From: Solirubrobacteraceae bacterium
GTDB lineage: Bacteria; Actinomycetota; Thermoleophilia; Solirubrobacterales; Solirubrobacteraceae
Length of the DNA stretch: 64,000 nt
Assembly: GCA_030690545.1 (NCBI GenBank)
Contig: JAUYGN010000047.1
Span: forward strand, 1-64,000
Direction of reading: 5' to 3'
Below the pieces are notes generated by a model. It searched no databases. It worked only from the letters and a program-made list of their open reading frames with translations, and had not been told where the DNA came from. Below, one piece after another: positions 8,618 through 18,486 of the stretch. Position 1 is the stretch's first letter. Each line of letters opens with the position of its first letter. Made by a program: the position numbers and the translations under genes.

Positions 8618-10609
8618 CTAGTCCTGCCCGACCAGCGCGGCGCGATCGGTCAGCAGGACGTCGAAGCGCTCGTGAACCGTCGGGAGCTCCCGCGCGGTGT
8701 CGAGCCTTGGGCCGGCCGAGTCCGGGTCGAAGTCCGGGTCGATGTACTTGCGGATCTGCTCGGTCGATCGCTTGGAGTAGGCCTCGGACACGGCCTGGTT
8801 GGCCGTGACCCCGTGCTCGCGCTCGTAGACCGCGCTGATCGGCTCGAGGCCGAACTGCTCGCAGGCGAGCACGAGGTCGGCCGACCGCAGGGCGCCCTCG
8901 ACCCAGCCCTGGTAGTCGGAGAACGCCTCGCCGCAGGTGAAGAGGTTCGGCATCGGCTGGGTCATCGCCTTGATCACCTCACGGTCGTCGGCATGCAGGC
9001 CCCACTGGTGGACGCCGTAGCCGACCTGCTGCTCAGGGGGCGAGCCGAACACGGTCGAGCCAATCCAGATCCGCGCGCTCGTCATCACCGGTGCGGGCAC
9101 CGCGCCGGTGTCGAACAGCTTGCCGAACAGCTCGGTGGCGGCGGAGACGACCGCGGTGGAGGCCGGATAGATCGTCTGCGGGGGCTGTGAGTAGCGCTCC
9201 TGCAGCGGCGACGTGAACTTCTCCTCCATGTCCTGCAGCGACCGCCAGAAGTTGATGTTGAGGTAGTCGCAGTAGATCGTCAGCGCCGCCGGCCTGTCGT
9301 ACTTGGCGCGCTGGTACTCCTTCAGGTTCTCCGCCCCGACCGGTGACGGCTCCTGGTCGTGCTCGACGAGCCATTCCTGATACTCGGCCGCGGCCGCGAG
9401 CTCGTCGTTGATCGCGTAGAACGGGTACACCGAGCCCAGCGGCAGATCGGAGAAGTTCGGTCCGAAGGAGACGGCCGGAACGCCGGGGAGCGTTCCCCAC
9501 CAGGCCTTGTCGTAGTACAGGTTGATCTTCAGCAGCGGCTGGTCGGTCGTCGTCTGGAGGTTGTTCCAGAGCCGATGGGCGGCGTCCGGCGGCAGCTCGT
9601 TGACGAGGTTGGAGCCGACGTAGAGCTTCTCGAGCGCCAGGCGGGGCAGGGCGAGCACGACCTTGTCGGCCGTGATCTGGTCGGTGACGCCGTCGCGGGT
9701 GTAGATCAGCTCGTACCGGTCGTCGGCACGTGTGAGGCGGTCGACGCGCGTCTCGAGATGGATCCGATCCTTGCCGACCCGATCGACGAGCGCGTTCGGC
9801 AACGTGCTGAAGCCGTTGGAGAGCGTCTTGAACCCGGGGTTCGTCGGGAAGTCCTCGAGCAGCTGGAACGCTTCGCCCGCGTTCATCTCCGACAGGAAGG
9901 TGCCGTTGAAGCCGAGCACCCGGTAGAGCATGGTGATCGCCTCGTTGGAGTACTGCATCGCATCGAAGAGGCTCCACAGGGTCCAGTCCTTCAGCGCGAC
10001 GCCGTTCCAGTTGCAGTCCAGGCGGAAGATCTGCCAGTACTCCGGCGTCCGCCCCTGCGCCTTCTCGATCGTTGCCAGACGAGCCGCGACGTCGGGGTTC
10101 TTCTCGAGGATCAGGTTGAAGACGTCGTCGATCATCGAGCTGGGGTTCTTGTGCTGCTCTTCCGGCTTGAGGTGGTAGAGCTCGCTCCAGATCGCGTAGT
10201 CGTTCTCCGTCGCCTGGGCGTTGTTGAAGGCACGGTCGCGATAGAGCAGGCGGTTGTTGCCGCCGCTGTTCATCGGAAACGGGACGATCTGGTCCTCGAT
10301 GCCGAGGATCGCCAGCAGCGCCATCAGGTCGTCCATCAGATCGAACGTGAAGCGCATGCCGCCCTCTTCCTCCTTCACGTCCTCGTGATCGGGGAAGTGG
10401 ACGACGTCGGAGTCCAGGCGCCCGCCAGTGCGGTTGTTCTTGTCGACGATGACGATGCTCGGCGGGTTCTCCTGCTGCAGGAGTCGCCACGCGACGTAGA
10501 GGCCGGACATGCCCGCACCCACGATGACAAGATCGGCATGCTGCGGTATGCCCGACGACACCCCTGCGCCTCGTGCTGCCTCCAGTGCCTGCCGTGTGTA
10601 ATGCGCCAT
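8618..10609 (-). CDS. FAD-dependent amine/amino-acid oxidase family protein
   Basis: Rossmann motif DLVIVGAGMSGLYVAWRLL...DKNNRTGGRLDS, C-terminal PNLFTCGEAFSDYQGWVEGALRSADLVL. Confidence 0.85.
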   Translation of the reverse strand: MAHYTRQALEAARGAGVSSGIPQHADLVIVGAGMSGLYVAWRLLQQENPPSIVIVDKNNRTGGRLDSDVVHFPDHEDVKEEEGGMRFTFDLMDDLMALLAILGIEDQIVPFPMNSGGNNRLLYRDRAFNNAQATENDYAIWSELYHLKPEEQHKNPSSMIDDVFNLILEKNPDVAARLATIEKAQGRTPEYWQIFRLDCNWNGVALKDWTLWSLFDAMQYSNEAITMLYRVLGFNGTFLSEMNAGEAFQLLEDFPTNPGFKTLSNGFSTLPNALVDRVGKDRIHLETRVDRLTRADDRYELIYTRDGVTDQITADKVVLALPRLALEKLYVGSNLVNELPPDAAHRLWNNLQTTTDQPLLKINLYYDKAWWGTLPGVPAVSFGPNFSDLPLGSVYPFYAINDELAAAAEYQEWLVEHDQEPSPVGAENLKEYQRAKYDRPAALTIYCDYLNINFWRSLQDMEEKFTSPLQERYSQPPQTIYPASTAVVSAATELFGKLFDTGAVPAPVMTSARIWIGSTVFGSPPEQQVGYGVHQWGLHADDREVIKAMTQPMPNLFTCGEAFSDYQGWVEGALRSADLVLACEQFGLEPISAVYEREHGVTANQAVSEAYSKRSTEQIRKYIDPDFDPDSAGPRLDTARELPTVHERFDVLLTDRAALVGQD

Positions 10610-10914
10610 GACGCGTTCCTCCTCCAGATGAGGCTGCGTGAAGACCGAGCACCCTGCGTTCGGGCATGCCGATCACGGTCGTGACGACTCCACTGTCGTC
10701 GCCGTTGCCCACCCTAACTACCACCACAATCTGGTAAGAGAAGAGATTGTTACGCCGTGTGGCTCACCCCAGGACAGCTGCCCGCGGCATCCCTCGCTCG
10801 TCGCGATCAGCTCGTAGCTCACCCGTTGACGAAGAGGCGCGGCGAGCGGGTGACCGTGGCGCGGCGCGGCGCGGCGTTGCGTCTGCGCCGACGGCGCTAC
10901 GGTGCGCCGAGCGC

Positions 10915-13512
10915 ATGAGCTTGATCGACGCGATTCCCACCGACCCCAGCGCCGACGCGCTCCACGACGCGTTCACGGGATGGGCGGCGCAGCAGGGCCT
11001 GAGCCTGTACCCGCACCAGGAGGAGGCCGCGCTCGAGCTCTTCTGCGCCAGCAACGTCGTGCTCGCGACACCGACGGGCTCGGGCAAGTCGCTGGTCGCG
11101 GTCGCCGCGCACTTCGCGGCGCTCGCCGATCGCCGCGTCACGTTCTACACGGCGCCGATCAAGGCACTCGTCTCGGAGAAGTTCTTCGTGCTGTGCACGA
11201 TCTTCGGAGCGGAGAACGTCGGGATGCTGACCGGGGACGCATCGGTCAATGCCGACGCGCCGATCGTCTGCTGCACGGCGGAGGTGCTGGCGAACATCGC
11301 GCTGCGCGAGGGCGCCGGCGCGGACATCGGCCAGGTCGTGATGGACGAGTTTCACTACTACGCGGACGGTCAGCGCGGCTGGGCATGGCAGGTGCCGCTG
11401 CTGACGCTGCCCGATACGCAGTTCCTGCTCATGTCGGCCACGCTCGGCGACATCAGCAGGATCGCCGACGACCTGACCCGGAGGACGGGTCGCGAGACGG
11501 TGCTGATCGACGACGCGCAGCGACCGGTGCCGCTCACCTTCTCCTGGTCCGTGGAGCCGATCCACGAGCTGCTGGAGCAGCTCGTCGCGGCCGATCAGGC
11601 GCCGATCTACGTCGTGCACTTCACGCAGGCGTCCGCGATGGAGCGCGCCCAGTCGCTGCTGTCGGCGAAGCTCTGCACGCGAGAGGAGCGTGACGAGATC
11701 GCGGACATGCTCGGCGCGTTCCGCTTCACCGCCGGCTTCGGGCGCACGCTCTCCAAGCTCGTGCGGGGCGGCATCGGGGTGCACCACGCCGGGATGCTGC
11801 CGCGCTACCGGCGCCTCGTCGAGCAGCTCGCGCAGACCGGCCTGCTGAAGGTCATCTGCGGCACGGACACGCTTGGAGTGGGCATCAACGTCCCGATCCG
11901 CACGGTCGTCTTCACGAGCCTCGCGAAGTACGACGGCACCCGCCACCGGATGCTGAAGGCGCGCGAGTTCCATCAGATCGCCGGACGCGCCGGCCGGGCC
12001 GGCTTCGACACCCGCGGCTACGTCGTCGTGCAGGCGCCCGATCACGTGATCGAGCGCACGCGCGCGCTCGCCAAGGCCGGCGACGACCCGAAGAAGCGCC
12101 GCAAGGTCCAGGCGAAGAAGCCGCCTGACGGCACCGTGAGCTGGACGGAGGAGACGTTCGAGCGCCTGAAGGCCGCCGTGCCCGAGCCGCTCGTGTCGCG
12201 GATGCGGGTCGATCACGCGATGATCCTCAACGTCGTCAACCAGCCGGCGGACCCGGTCGAGGCGATGCGCGCGCTGATGGAGGACAACCACGAGGACGAG
12301 CGCGGGCGCCGGCGACTCTCCGAGCAGGCGCAGGCGCTCGGCGACGAGCTCGTCGGTGCCGGCGTGCTCGTGTGGCTCGACGCGCCCGACCGCGACGGCC
12401 GGACGCTGAGGCTCGCCGTCGAGCTGCAGCCCGACTTCGCGCTCAACCAGCCGCTGGCGTCGTTCGCGCTCGACGCGCTCGGACTCCTGGACCCGGAGTC
12501 CGACACGTACAGCCTCGACGTGCTCTCGGTCGTCGAGGCGATCCTCGACGATCCCTTTCCCGTGCTGATGGCGCAGGCGCACAAGGCGCGCGGCGAGGCG
12601 GTCGCGGAGATGAAGGCCGAGGGCATCGAGTACGACGAGCGCATGGAGCTGCTCGAGGACGTGACGTATCCCAAGCCGCTGGGGGAGGGACTGCTCGACG
12701 CGCTGCGCGTGTACCGCGAGACCCATCCGTGGGTGCGTGACTCGGACCTGTCGCCGAAATCGGTCGTGCGCGACATGTACGAGCAGGGGCGCACGTTCAC
12801 CGAGTTCGTCTCGTTCCACGGGCTGTCACGCTCGGAGGGCCTCGTGCTGCGGTACCTCAGCAACGCCTACAGGGCGCTGCGCCAGACGGTGCCCGAGGAG
12901 GCCAAGACCGACGAGCTCGACGAGATCGTCGATTGGCTGGGGGAGACGGTCCGCCAGACCGACTCGAGCCTGCTCGACGAGTGGGAGGCGCTCACGGATC
13001 CGGAATCGGTCGCCCGCGTGGCGGCAGCCCTCGCGGCGGGGGAGGCGGCGCCGCCGCCGCGGCCGATCACCGCGAACGCTCGCGCGTTCAACGTGATGGT
13101 TCGCAATGCGATGTTCCAGAAGGTCCAGCTGGCGTCGCGCGACGACGCTGACGGGCTCGCGCAGCTCGAGGTCGCGGCCGCCGCGCTCGTGGACGCGCCG
13201 GGCAGGATCGCGATGGATGCGACCGCGTGGAGGACCGCGCTGGGCGCCTACTGGGACGAGTACGACTCGATCGCCGCCGGGCCGGACGCGCGCTCGCCGG
13301 AGCTGCTGATGATCGACCGCGACCCGGCCGACAGCGCCCCGCCTGCCCGCTCCTGGACGGTGCGCCAGATCATCGACGACCCCGAGGCCAACCGCGACTT
13401 CGCGATCGTGGCGACCGTCGACCTCGGCGCCTCGGACGCGGCCGGAGAGCCCGTGATCCGCACGACGTCATTCGGATCAGCCCAGCTGGCCTCATCTGCG
13501 CCGCCCGCGTAG
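10915..13512 (+). CDS. Ski2-like DEAD/DEAH-box helicase (DUF3516-type C-terminal region)
   Basis: ATPTGSGKS, VMDEFHYYAD, LMSATLGD, GVHHAGMLPRYRRLVEQLAQTGLLKVICGTDTLGVGINVPIRTVVF, HQIAGRAGRAGFDTRG. Start chosen at ATG 10915. Confidence 0.88.
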   Translation: MSLIDAIPTDPSADALHDAFTGWAAQQGLSLYPHQEEAALELFCASNVVLATPTGSGKSLVAVAAHFAALADRRVTFYTAPIKALVSEKFFVLCTIFGAENVGMLTGDASVNADAPIVCCTAEVLANIALREGAGADIGQVVMDEFHYYADGQRGWAWQVPLLTLPDTQFLLMSATLGDISRIADDLTRRTGRETVLIDDAQRPVPLTFSWSVEPIHELLEQLVAADQAPIYVVHFTQASAMERAQSLLSAKLCTREERDEIADMLGAFRFTAGFGRTLSKLVRGGIGVHHAGMLPRYRRLVEQLAQTGLLKVICGTDTLGVGINVPIRTVVFTSLAKYDGTRHRMLKAREFHQIAGRAGRAGFDTRGYVVVQAPDHVIERTRALAKAGDDPKKRRKVQAKKPPDGTVSWTEETFERLKAAVPEPLVSRMRVDHAMILNVVNQPADPVEAMRALMEDNHEDERGRRRLSEQAQALGDELVGAGVLVWLDAPDRDGRTLRLAVELQPDFALNQPLASFALDALGLLDPESDTYSLDVLSVVEAILDDPFPVLMAQAHKARGEAVAEMKAEGIEYDERMELLEDVTYPKPLGEGLLDALRVYRETHPWVRDSDLSPKSVVRDMYEQGRTFTEFVSFHGLSRSEGLVLRYLSNAYRALRQTVPEEAKTDELDEIVDWLGETVRQTDSSLLDEWEALTDPESVARVAAALAAGEAAPPPRPITANARAFNVMVRNAMFQKVQLASRDDADGLAQLEVAAAALVDAPGRIAMDATAWRTALGAYWDEYDSIAAGPDARSPELLMIDRDPADSAPPARSWTVRQIIDDPEANRDFAIVATVDLGASDAAGEPVIRTTSFGSAQLASSAPPA

Positions 13513-13527
13513 CAACTACCGGACGCT

Positions 13528-13599
13528 CGGCTCTCGCTCGACCACCCTCGCTCGGCGGCGGTCCGGCGCGAGACCTACGTGGGCGACCGGCTGCCCGAG
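13528..13599 (+). pseudogene. Fragment of ECF41-type sigma factor gene
   Basis: cggctctcgctcgaccaccctcgctcggcggcggtccggcgcgagacctacgtgggcgaccggctgcccgag is almost identical to 18667-18738 inside the intact sigma gene. Encodes RLSLDHPRSAAVRRETYVGDRLPE versus RLSLDHLRSAAVRRETYVGEWLPE. Confidence 0.8.
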
Positions 13600-13631
13600 A
13601 TGGTCGGTAGCCAGAGCCGTTGGCCGCGCAC

Positions 13632-14216
13632 TTAGCCGTCGGTTCGTGGTGGCTGCTCCGCTCGCCCGATGCGTCCGCGCAAGACGAGCGCCCACGCCAG
13701 GCAGCCGAAGGCCGCAGTCGATGCCAGCGTCCTGACGATGTTCCAGGCGACCCACGGGGTCGCGAAGTCGTCGCGCACGGCGGCGAGGTTCTCGATGCGG
13801 GCGGGGTCACCGGCGTTCTTCAGGTCATCGTTGAGCGGGAAGTGGAAGGCGAACGTGACGATGGCCATCACCGTGTAGAGGGCGAGGCCGGCGACGATCC
13901 AGCCTGCGGTCTCGGCCGGGCCTGAGCGACGCGCCTGGACGAGGGCGACTGCGGCGAGCGCCGGAGCACCGAGGAAGGTCAGGAAGAAGGCAGGATTCTC
14001 GATCTTGTCGATCATCTGTTGCATCGCGTCGACGAGCGTGCGGTCGTCGGCTGCGGTCAGTGCGGGCATGACGGCGACGTCGAAGGCGTAGAAGAGCCCC
14101 GCCAGCAGGCCCATGGCGATCACGGCCGTGCCCAGCACGATGTCCGCGTTGCGGTCGACGCCCGTTCGTTGTCGATCTCCACTGGCGGGCTTGCGGGCTG
14201 TGGTGCTGCTGGCCAT
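13632..14216 (-). CDS. DUF1772-like integral membrane protein
   Basis: Start at ATG 14216. Hydrophobic segments around ...AMGLLAGLFYAFDVAVMPALTAADDRTLVDAMQQMIDKIENPAFF.. and ..FHFPLNDDLKN.., resembling DUF1772 proteins. Confidence 0.7.
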   Translation of the reverse strand: MASSTTARKPASGDRQRTGVDRNADIVLGTAVIAMGLLAGLFYAFDVAVMPALTAADDRTLVDAMQQMIDKIENPAFFLTFLGAPALAAVALVQARRSGPAETAGWIVAGLALYTVMAIVTFAFHFPLNDDLKNAGDPARIENLAAVRDDFATPWVAWNIVRTLASTAAFGCLAWALVLRGRIGRAEQPPRTDG

Positions 14217-14268
14217 GGTGGCCTCCTTGTGCCTCTGAGGGCGTTGTGGCGTCTGGATCCGGATGACG

Positions 14269-15120
14269 TCAAGCGGCGCGGGTGGCCCTCGGGTTCCAGA
14301 TGCCGGCGGCGGCCGCGTCGCGTGCGTAGTCGCTGAAGTCCCGCGGCTCACGGCCGAGGGCGCGCTGAACGCCGTCGGCCAGGCGGGCGTTGCGACCGTC
14401 GAGGACCGCCCCGAAGATGAAGGTCAGCATCTCGACGACCTCGCGCGGAACGCCCTGCTCGGCAGCGGCGGCGGCGAACTCCTCGCTCGAGATCGGCACG
14501 TAGCGGATCTCGCGGCCCACCGCCCGGGAGATGTCGAGGACCGCGTCGGCGAACGTGAGGAGCCGGGGCCCGGTGAGCTCGTAGAGCTGACCGACGTGCC
14601 GATCGTCGGTCAGCGCCGTGACCGCGACGTCGGCGATGTCGCCGGCGTCGACGAACGGCTCGGGCGTGTCTCCGGCCGGAAGCGCAACCTCGTTGCCCCG
14701 GACCAGATCCCGCCAGTAGTCCTCGCTGAAGTTCTGGGCGAACCAGGTCGCGCGCAGGACCGTCAGCTCGGCGCCGGAGTCGCGCACGGCCCGCTCCGCA
14801 CGCTCGGCCTCCTGCTCGCCGCGCCCGGACAACAGGACGAGCCGCCGAACGCCGCGCTCAACTGCCAGCTCGGCGAACGAGCCCATCGTCTCCGCGGCGC
14901 CCGGCATCGCGTCCCAGTAATGGCAGACGTAGGCCGATCCGACCCCTTCCAGGACCGGGTCCCAGGTCGAGCGGTCCTCCCAGTCGAAACGAGGCTCGCC
15001 CGAGCGCGAGCCGATGCGAACGGGCAGGCCGCGTGCGGTGAGGCGCTCCACCACTCGGCGGCCGGTCTTGCCGGTGCCACCGAGTACCAGCGTCGGTTCC
15101 TGATTCGTCTCGTCGTTCAT
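14269..15120 (-). CDS. NmrA-like / NAD(P)H-binding oxidoreductase
   Basis: MNDETNQEPTLVLGGTGKTGRRVVERLTARGLPVRIGSR..., Rossmann GGTGKTG; start at 15120. Confidence 0.85.
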   Translation of the reverse strand: MNDETNQEPTLVLGGTGKTGRRVVERLTARGLPVRIGSRSGEPRFDWEDRSTWDPVLEGVGSAYVCHYWDAMPGAAETMGSFAELAVERGVRRLVLLSGRGEQEAERAERAVRDSGAELTVLRATWFAQNFSEDYWRDLVRGNEVALPAGDTPEPFVDAGDIADVAVTALTDDRHVGQLYELTGPRLLTFADAVLDISRAVGREIRYVPISSEEFAAAAAEQGVPREVVEMLTFIFGAVLDGRNARLADGVQRALGREPRDFSDYARDAAAAGIWNPRATRAA

Positions 15121-15237
15121 GGGTCTCCAGTCGTCGATCGCGGATCGGCAGGACGTTGCCTTGATCGAGTCGGACCGTCTATGGCTGGAGAGCGCCGATT
15201 CATGCTCGGACGTCCAGGGGCATGCATACTTGGCCTC

Positions 15238-16221
15238 ATGGAAGCGTCGGACCCCTTCCCGCCGTCGGATCCCCTCGGCGAGGCACTGCACTTCCTGCGG
15301 ATGAACGGCGCGTACTACTGCCGCTCCGAGCTCACCGCACCGTGGGGACTCACGCTGCCGTCGATGCCGGGGTACCTCTGGTTTCACGTGGTCACCTCGG
15401 GCCGGCTCTGGCTCGAGACCGGAACGGACGAGCGGGGCTGGCTCCAGCTCGGAGATCTCGTGCTCGTGCCGCACGGGGAGGGCCACGTCCTGCGCAGCGA
15501 GCCGGGAGCTCCTGCGCCGGGGATTCTCGATCTCGAGCGTGAGTCCGTCAGCGATCGCTACGAGATCCTTCGCCACGGCGAGGGTGGCGCACCCACGAGC
15601 CTCATCTGCGGGGCCGTGCGCTTCGAGCACCCGGCCGCCGGCAACCTCGTCGAGATCCTGCCGCCGACGATCCACCTCGAGGCCTCCAGCTCGCCCGGGC
15701 TGGAGCGGATGCAGAGCATGCTGCGACTGATGGCCTCCGAGGCCGGCGAGCTCCGGCCCGGCGGCGAGGCCGTGATCACGCGGCTTGGGGACATCCTCGT
15801 GATCCAGGCGATCCGGGCCTGGATCGAGAGCGACCCAGCCGCGCAGAGGGGCTGGCTGGGAGCGCTCCAGGACCCCCAGATCGGGCGCGCCATCTCAAGC
15901 ATCCATCGCGACCCCGCTCGGAACTGGACCGTCGCCTCGCTGGCCCACGAGCTGGCGATGTCGCGCTCGGCGTTCGCGGCCCGCTTCACCGAGGTCGTCG
16001 GCGAGCCGGTGATGAGCTACGTCGCTCGCTGGCGCATGCAGGTCGCGATGGCCGCGCTGAAGGACGAGGGCGCCACGATCGGTCAGCTCGCCGATCGGCT
16101 CGGCTACCGGTCCGAGGCCGCGTTCAGCCGCGCCTTCAAGCGCGTCACCGGCGTCTCACCGGGCGCGGTCAGGAGAAGCGCCGGCGAGCGGGACCGAGCG
16201 CCGATCGCCGCCGCGGGCTGA
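15238..16221 (+). CDS. AraC-family transcriptional regulator with N-terminal cupin-type sensor
   Basis: C-terminal NWTVASLAHELAMSRSAFAARFTEVVGEPVMSYVARWRMQVAMAAL...IGQLADRLGYRSEAAFSRAFKRVTGVSPGAVRR. Divergent from the NmrA-like gene. Confidence 0.92.
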   Translation: MEASDPFPPSDPLGEALHFLRMNGAYYCRSELTAPWGLTLPSMPGYLWFHVVTSGRLWLETGTDERGWLQLGDLVLVPHGEGHVLRSEPGAPAPGILDLERESVSDRYEILRHGEGGAPTSLICGAVRFEHPAAGNLVEILPPTIHLEASSSPGLERMQSMLRLMASEAGELRPGGEAVITRLGDILVIQAIRAWIESDPAAQRGWLGALQDPQIGRAISSIHRDPARNWTVASLAHELAMSRSAFAARFTEVVGEPVMSYVARWRMQVAMAALKDEGATIGQLADRLGYRSEAAFSRAFKRVTGVSPGAVRRSAGERDRAPIAAAG

Positions 16222-16322
16222 GCGTGCGAGGACGCGCTCAGGCTGTCGAGCGAGACGGGGCTCATCGCGAAACCAGATCTCGTCGACGAGGCCGTGGGCT
16301 GGGTCGCTGACCGGCCGCCCGA

Positions 16323-17390
16323 TCAGCGCGCAGGTCGCCAGGCGATGGTGACAGCGCCCGGCAGGCGAATCGATCCCGCGCTGCGACCGTCGCGGACGCG
16401 GATGATCCGGATTCCTCCAAGCGTGTCGCCGCGCAGGGCCGAGAAGGCGAGGTATCGGCCGTCGGGTGACCATGCGAAGGATGTGGCGCCACGCAGGCGG
16501 CGCTGGAACCGGTCGCCGACGGCATCGCGGATGACGACGTCGCGGTCGGACTGGTAGGCGTAGCGCCTGCCGTCCGACGACCACCGCAGACGCGCTCCGA
16601 CCGGCCCCGGCCGAAGGCGGCCGTCGTCTGAGTCGATGAACGCGATCCGGTCCTGGCTGCGGACGATGTCGGTCACGCCGACAGCCATCTGCCGACCGTC
16701 GGGCCGCCAGGCGATCTGTCCCTGGATCGGCGACGGGAGATACCGTGCGTTCAGGGATCCGACGTCGTAGAGCGTCCTCGATCGCCGACCGTCGACGTCG
16801 GCGACGCGCACTTGGCCCCGCGCGTCGTCGCAAAGATGCGCGACGCTGTCGCCGTCGGGCGAGAACGCGGGCGCCGTTGGTCGCTGGCAGCGTGCAAGCG
16901 TGCGGCGATCGGCACCGTCTGGTCGCGCGACGTAGATGAAGCGAGGCGGCTCCAACCCGTCCTGGACCGCTGCCTCCGAAGCGATCATGGTGCCGCTGGG
17001 AGACCAGTCGAACGCCTCGACCCCCAGTGGCCCGCGCGCGTGGCCGGGCGGCGGCACCAGCCGGCGATCGCCGCCAGCCGGCGTTGCTGTGGCCAGGCCG
17101 CGGATGCGATGCCCGTCGTCGTCCTTGTCGGGACCGGGCTGCAGCCAGCCGATCCGGCTGCCGTCCGACGACCATGCGGGAGCGCCGCCTCGTCCGATGC
17201 GTCGCCGCGTCCCGTCGACCTCGACGATCTCGATCGATTGCGGCGAGCCCTGCTTGACGATCGCCACGGCAAAGGACGCGCCCTCGAGATCGTCACGTGG
17301 CTCGTCGCCTCCGCAGCCGACCGAGGAGACGGCGACCGCGACCGCAGCCGCGAGCACACACCAGAGACGCCGGTACGGACTCAGCCCCAT
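16323..17390 (-). CDS. TolB/PD40-type beta-propeller lipoprotein
   Basis: Lipobox-like SSVGCGG. Repeated WSSDGSRIGWL, WSPSGTMIAS, FSPDGDSVAHL, WRPDGRQMAV, WSSDGRRYAY, WSPDGRYLAF. Confidence 0.8.
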   Translation of the reverse strand: MGLSPYRRLWCVLAAAVAVAVSSVGCGGDEPRDDLEGASFAVAIVKQGSPQSIEIVEVDGTRRRIGRGGAPAWSSDGSRIGWLQPGPDKDDDGHRIRGLATATPAGGDRRLVPPPGHARGPLGVEAFDWSPSGTMIASEAAVQDGLEPPRFIYVARPDGADRRTLARCQRPTAPAFSPDGDSVAHLCDDARGQVRVADVDGRRSRTLYDVGSLNARYLPSPIQGQIAWRPDGRQMAVGVTDIVRSQDRIAFIDSDDGRLRPGPVGARLRWSSDGRRYAYQSDRDVVIRDAVGDRFQRRLRGATSFAWSPDGRYLAFSALRGDTLGGIRIIRVRDGRSAGSIRLPGAVTIAWRPAR

Positions 17391-17535
17391 GCGAAGTCAA
17401 CCGACAAGGGCTGCCGAACTGACATGAAGCCAGCCTATCCGCTGAAACGAGCGCCGTCGACGTGCGCGCGCTGAGCACTGTCACAGGTGGCGCCTCCATC
17501 TCGTCTCAGAGGGCAAAGAGACGAAAGGAGCAGTC

Positions 17536-18483
17536 ATGAAGGTCTTCGTAGCCGGCGCCACGGGCGTTCTCGGCAGAGCGCTCGTCCCGCAGCTCGTGGC
17601 GCGAGGCCACGAGGTGGTCGGGATGACGAGGAGCGCATCGAAGCGAGACCTGGTGCGCAGCATGGGAGCGCACCCGGTCGTGGCCGATGCCTTGGACCCC
17701 GACGCGGTCGCCCAGGCGGTGGCGTCAGCCGCGCCCGAGGTGATCGTGCATCAGCTCACGGCGCTGTCGGGAGAGTCCGACATGCGCCACATCGACCGGG
17801 CCTTCGAGACCACGAATCGGCTGCGCAGGGAGGGGACCGACCACCTGCTCGCCGCCGGCCGCGCCGTGGGGGCACGGCGCTTCGTGGCGCAGAGCTTCGC
17901 GGGGTTCCGATTCGCCCGCACCGGAGGGCCGGTGCAGACCGAGGCCGATCCCCTCGATCCCAGCCCGCCGGGGGCGCTGCGGACGGTGCAGGCGGGGTAT
18001 GTCTATCTGGAGCAGGCGGTGACGGCGATCGAGTGGGGCGAGGGTCTCGTGTTGCGCTATGGCGGCCTCTACGGTCCGGGGACCACGATCAGCCTGGCTG
18101 CGGATGCGCAGATGGCGGCGCCGATCCGCAAGCGTCGGCTCCCGATCGTGGGCGACGGTGGCGGCGTCTCGTCGCACGTCCACGTCGACGACGCCGCAGC
18201 GGCGACCGTCGCCGCGGTCGAGCGCGGCCGGCCGGGCATCTACAACGTCGTCGACGACGATCCCGCGCCGGTGCGGGAGTGGCTGCCGGTGCTGGCGAGC
18301 GCGCTGGGCGCCAAGCCGCCGCGGCGCGTGCCGCGCTGGCTCGCTCGGCTCCTGGCCGGTGAGGCGGCGACCGTCATGATGACCGAGGTGAAGGGCGCCT
18401 CGAACGAGAAGGCGAAGCGCGAGCTCGGCTGGACGCCGCGCTATGCGAGCTGGCGGCAGGGCTTCGCAGAGGGACTCGGCTGA
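17536..18483 (+). CDS. NAD-dependent epimerase/dehydratase family protein
   Basis: MKVFVAGATGVLGRALVPQLVARGHEVVGMTRS; aaaggag upstream of the ATG. Confidence 0.9.
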   Translation: MKVFVAGATGVLGRALVPQLVARGHEVVGMTRSASKRDLVRSMGAHPVVADALDPDAVAQAVASAAPEVIVHQLTALSGESDMRHIDRAFETTNRLRREGTDHLLAAGRAVGARRFVAQSFAGFRFARTGGPVQTEADPLDPSPPGALRTVQAGYVYLEQAVTAIEWGEGLVLRYGGLYGPGTTISLAADAQMAAPIRKRRLPIVGDGGGVSSHVHVDDAAAATVAAVERGRPGIYNVVDDDPAPVREWLPVLASALGAKPPRRVPRWLARLLAGEAATVMMTEVKGASNEKAKRELGWTPRYASWRQGFAEGLG

Positions 18484-18486
18484 GCG

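Noticed and set aside
10897-12819. 640-aa minus-strand ORF
   Set aside because: Antisense of the Ski2-like helicase, no recognisable motifs.
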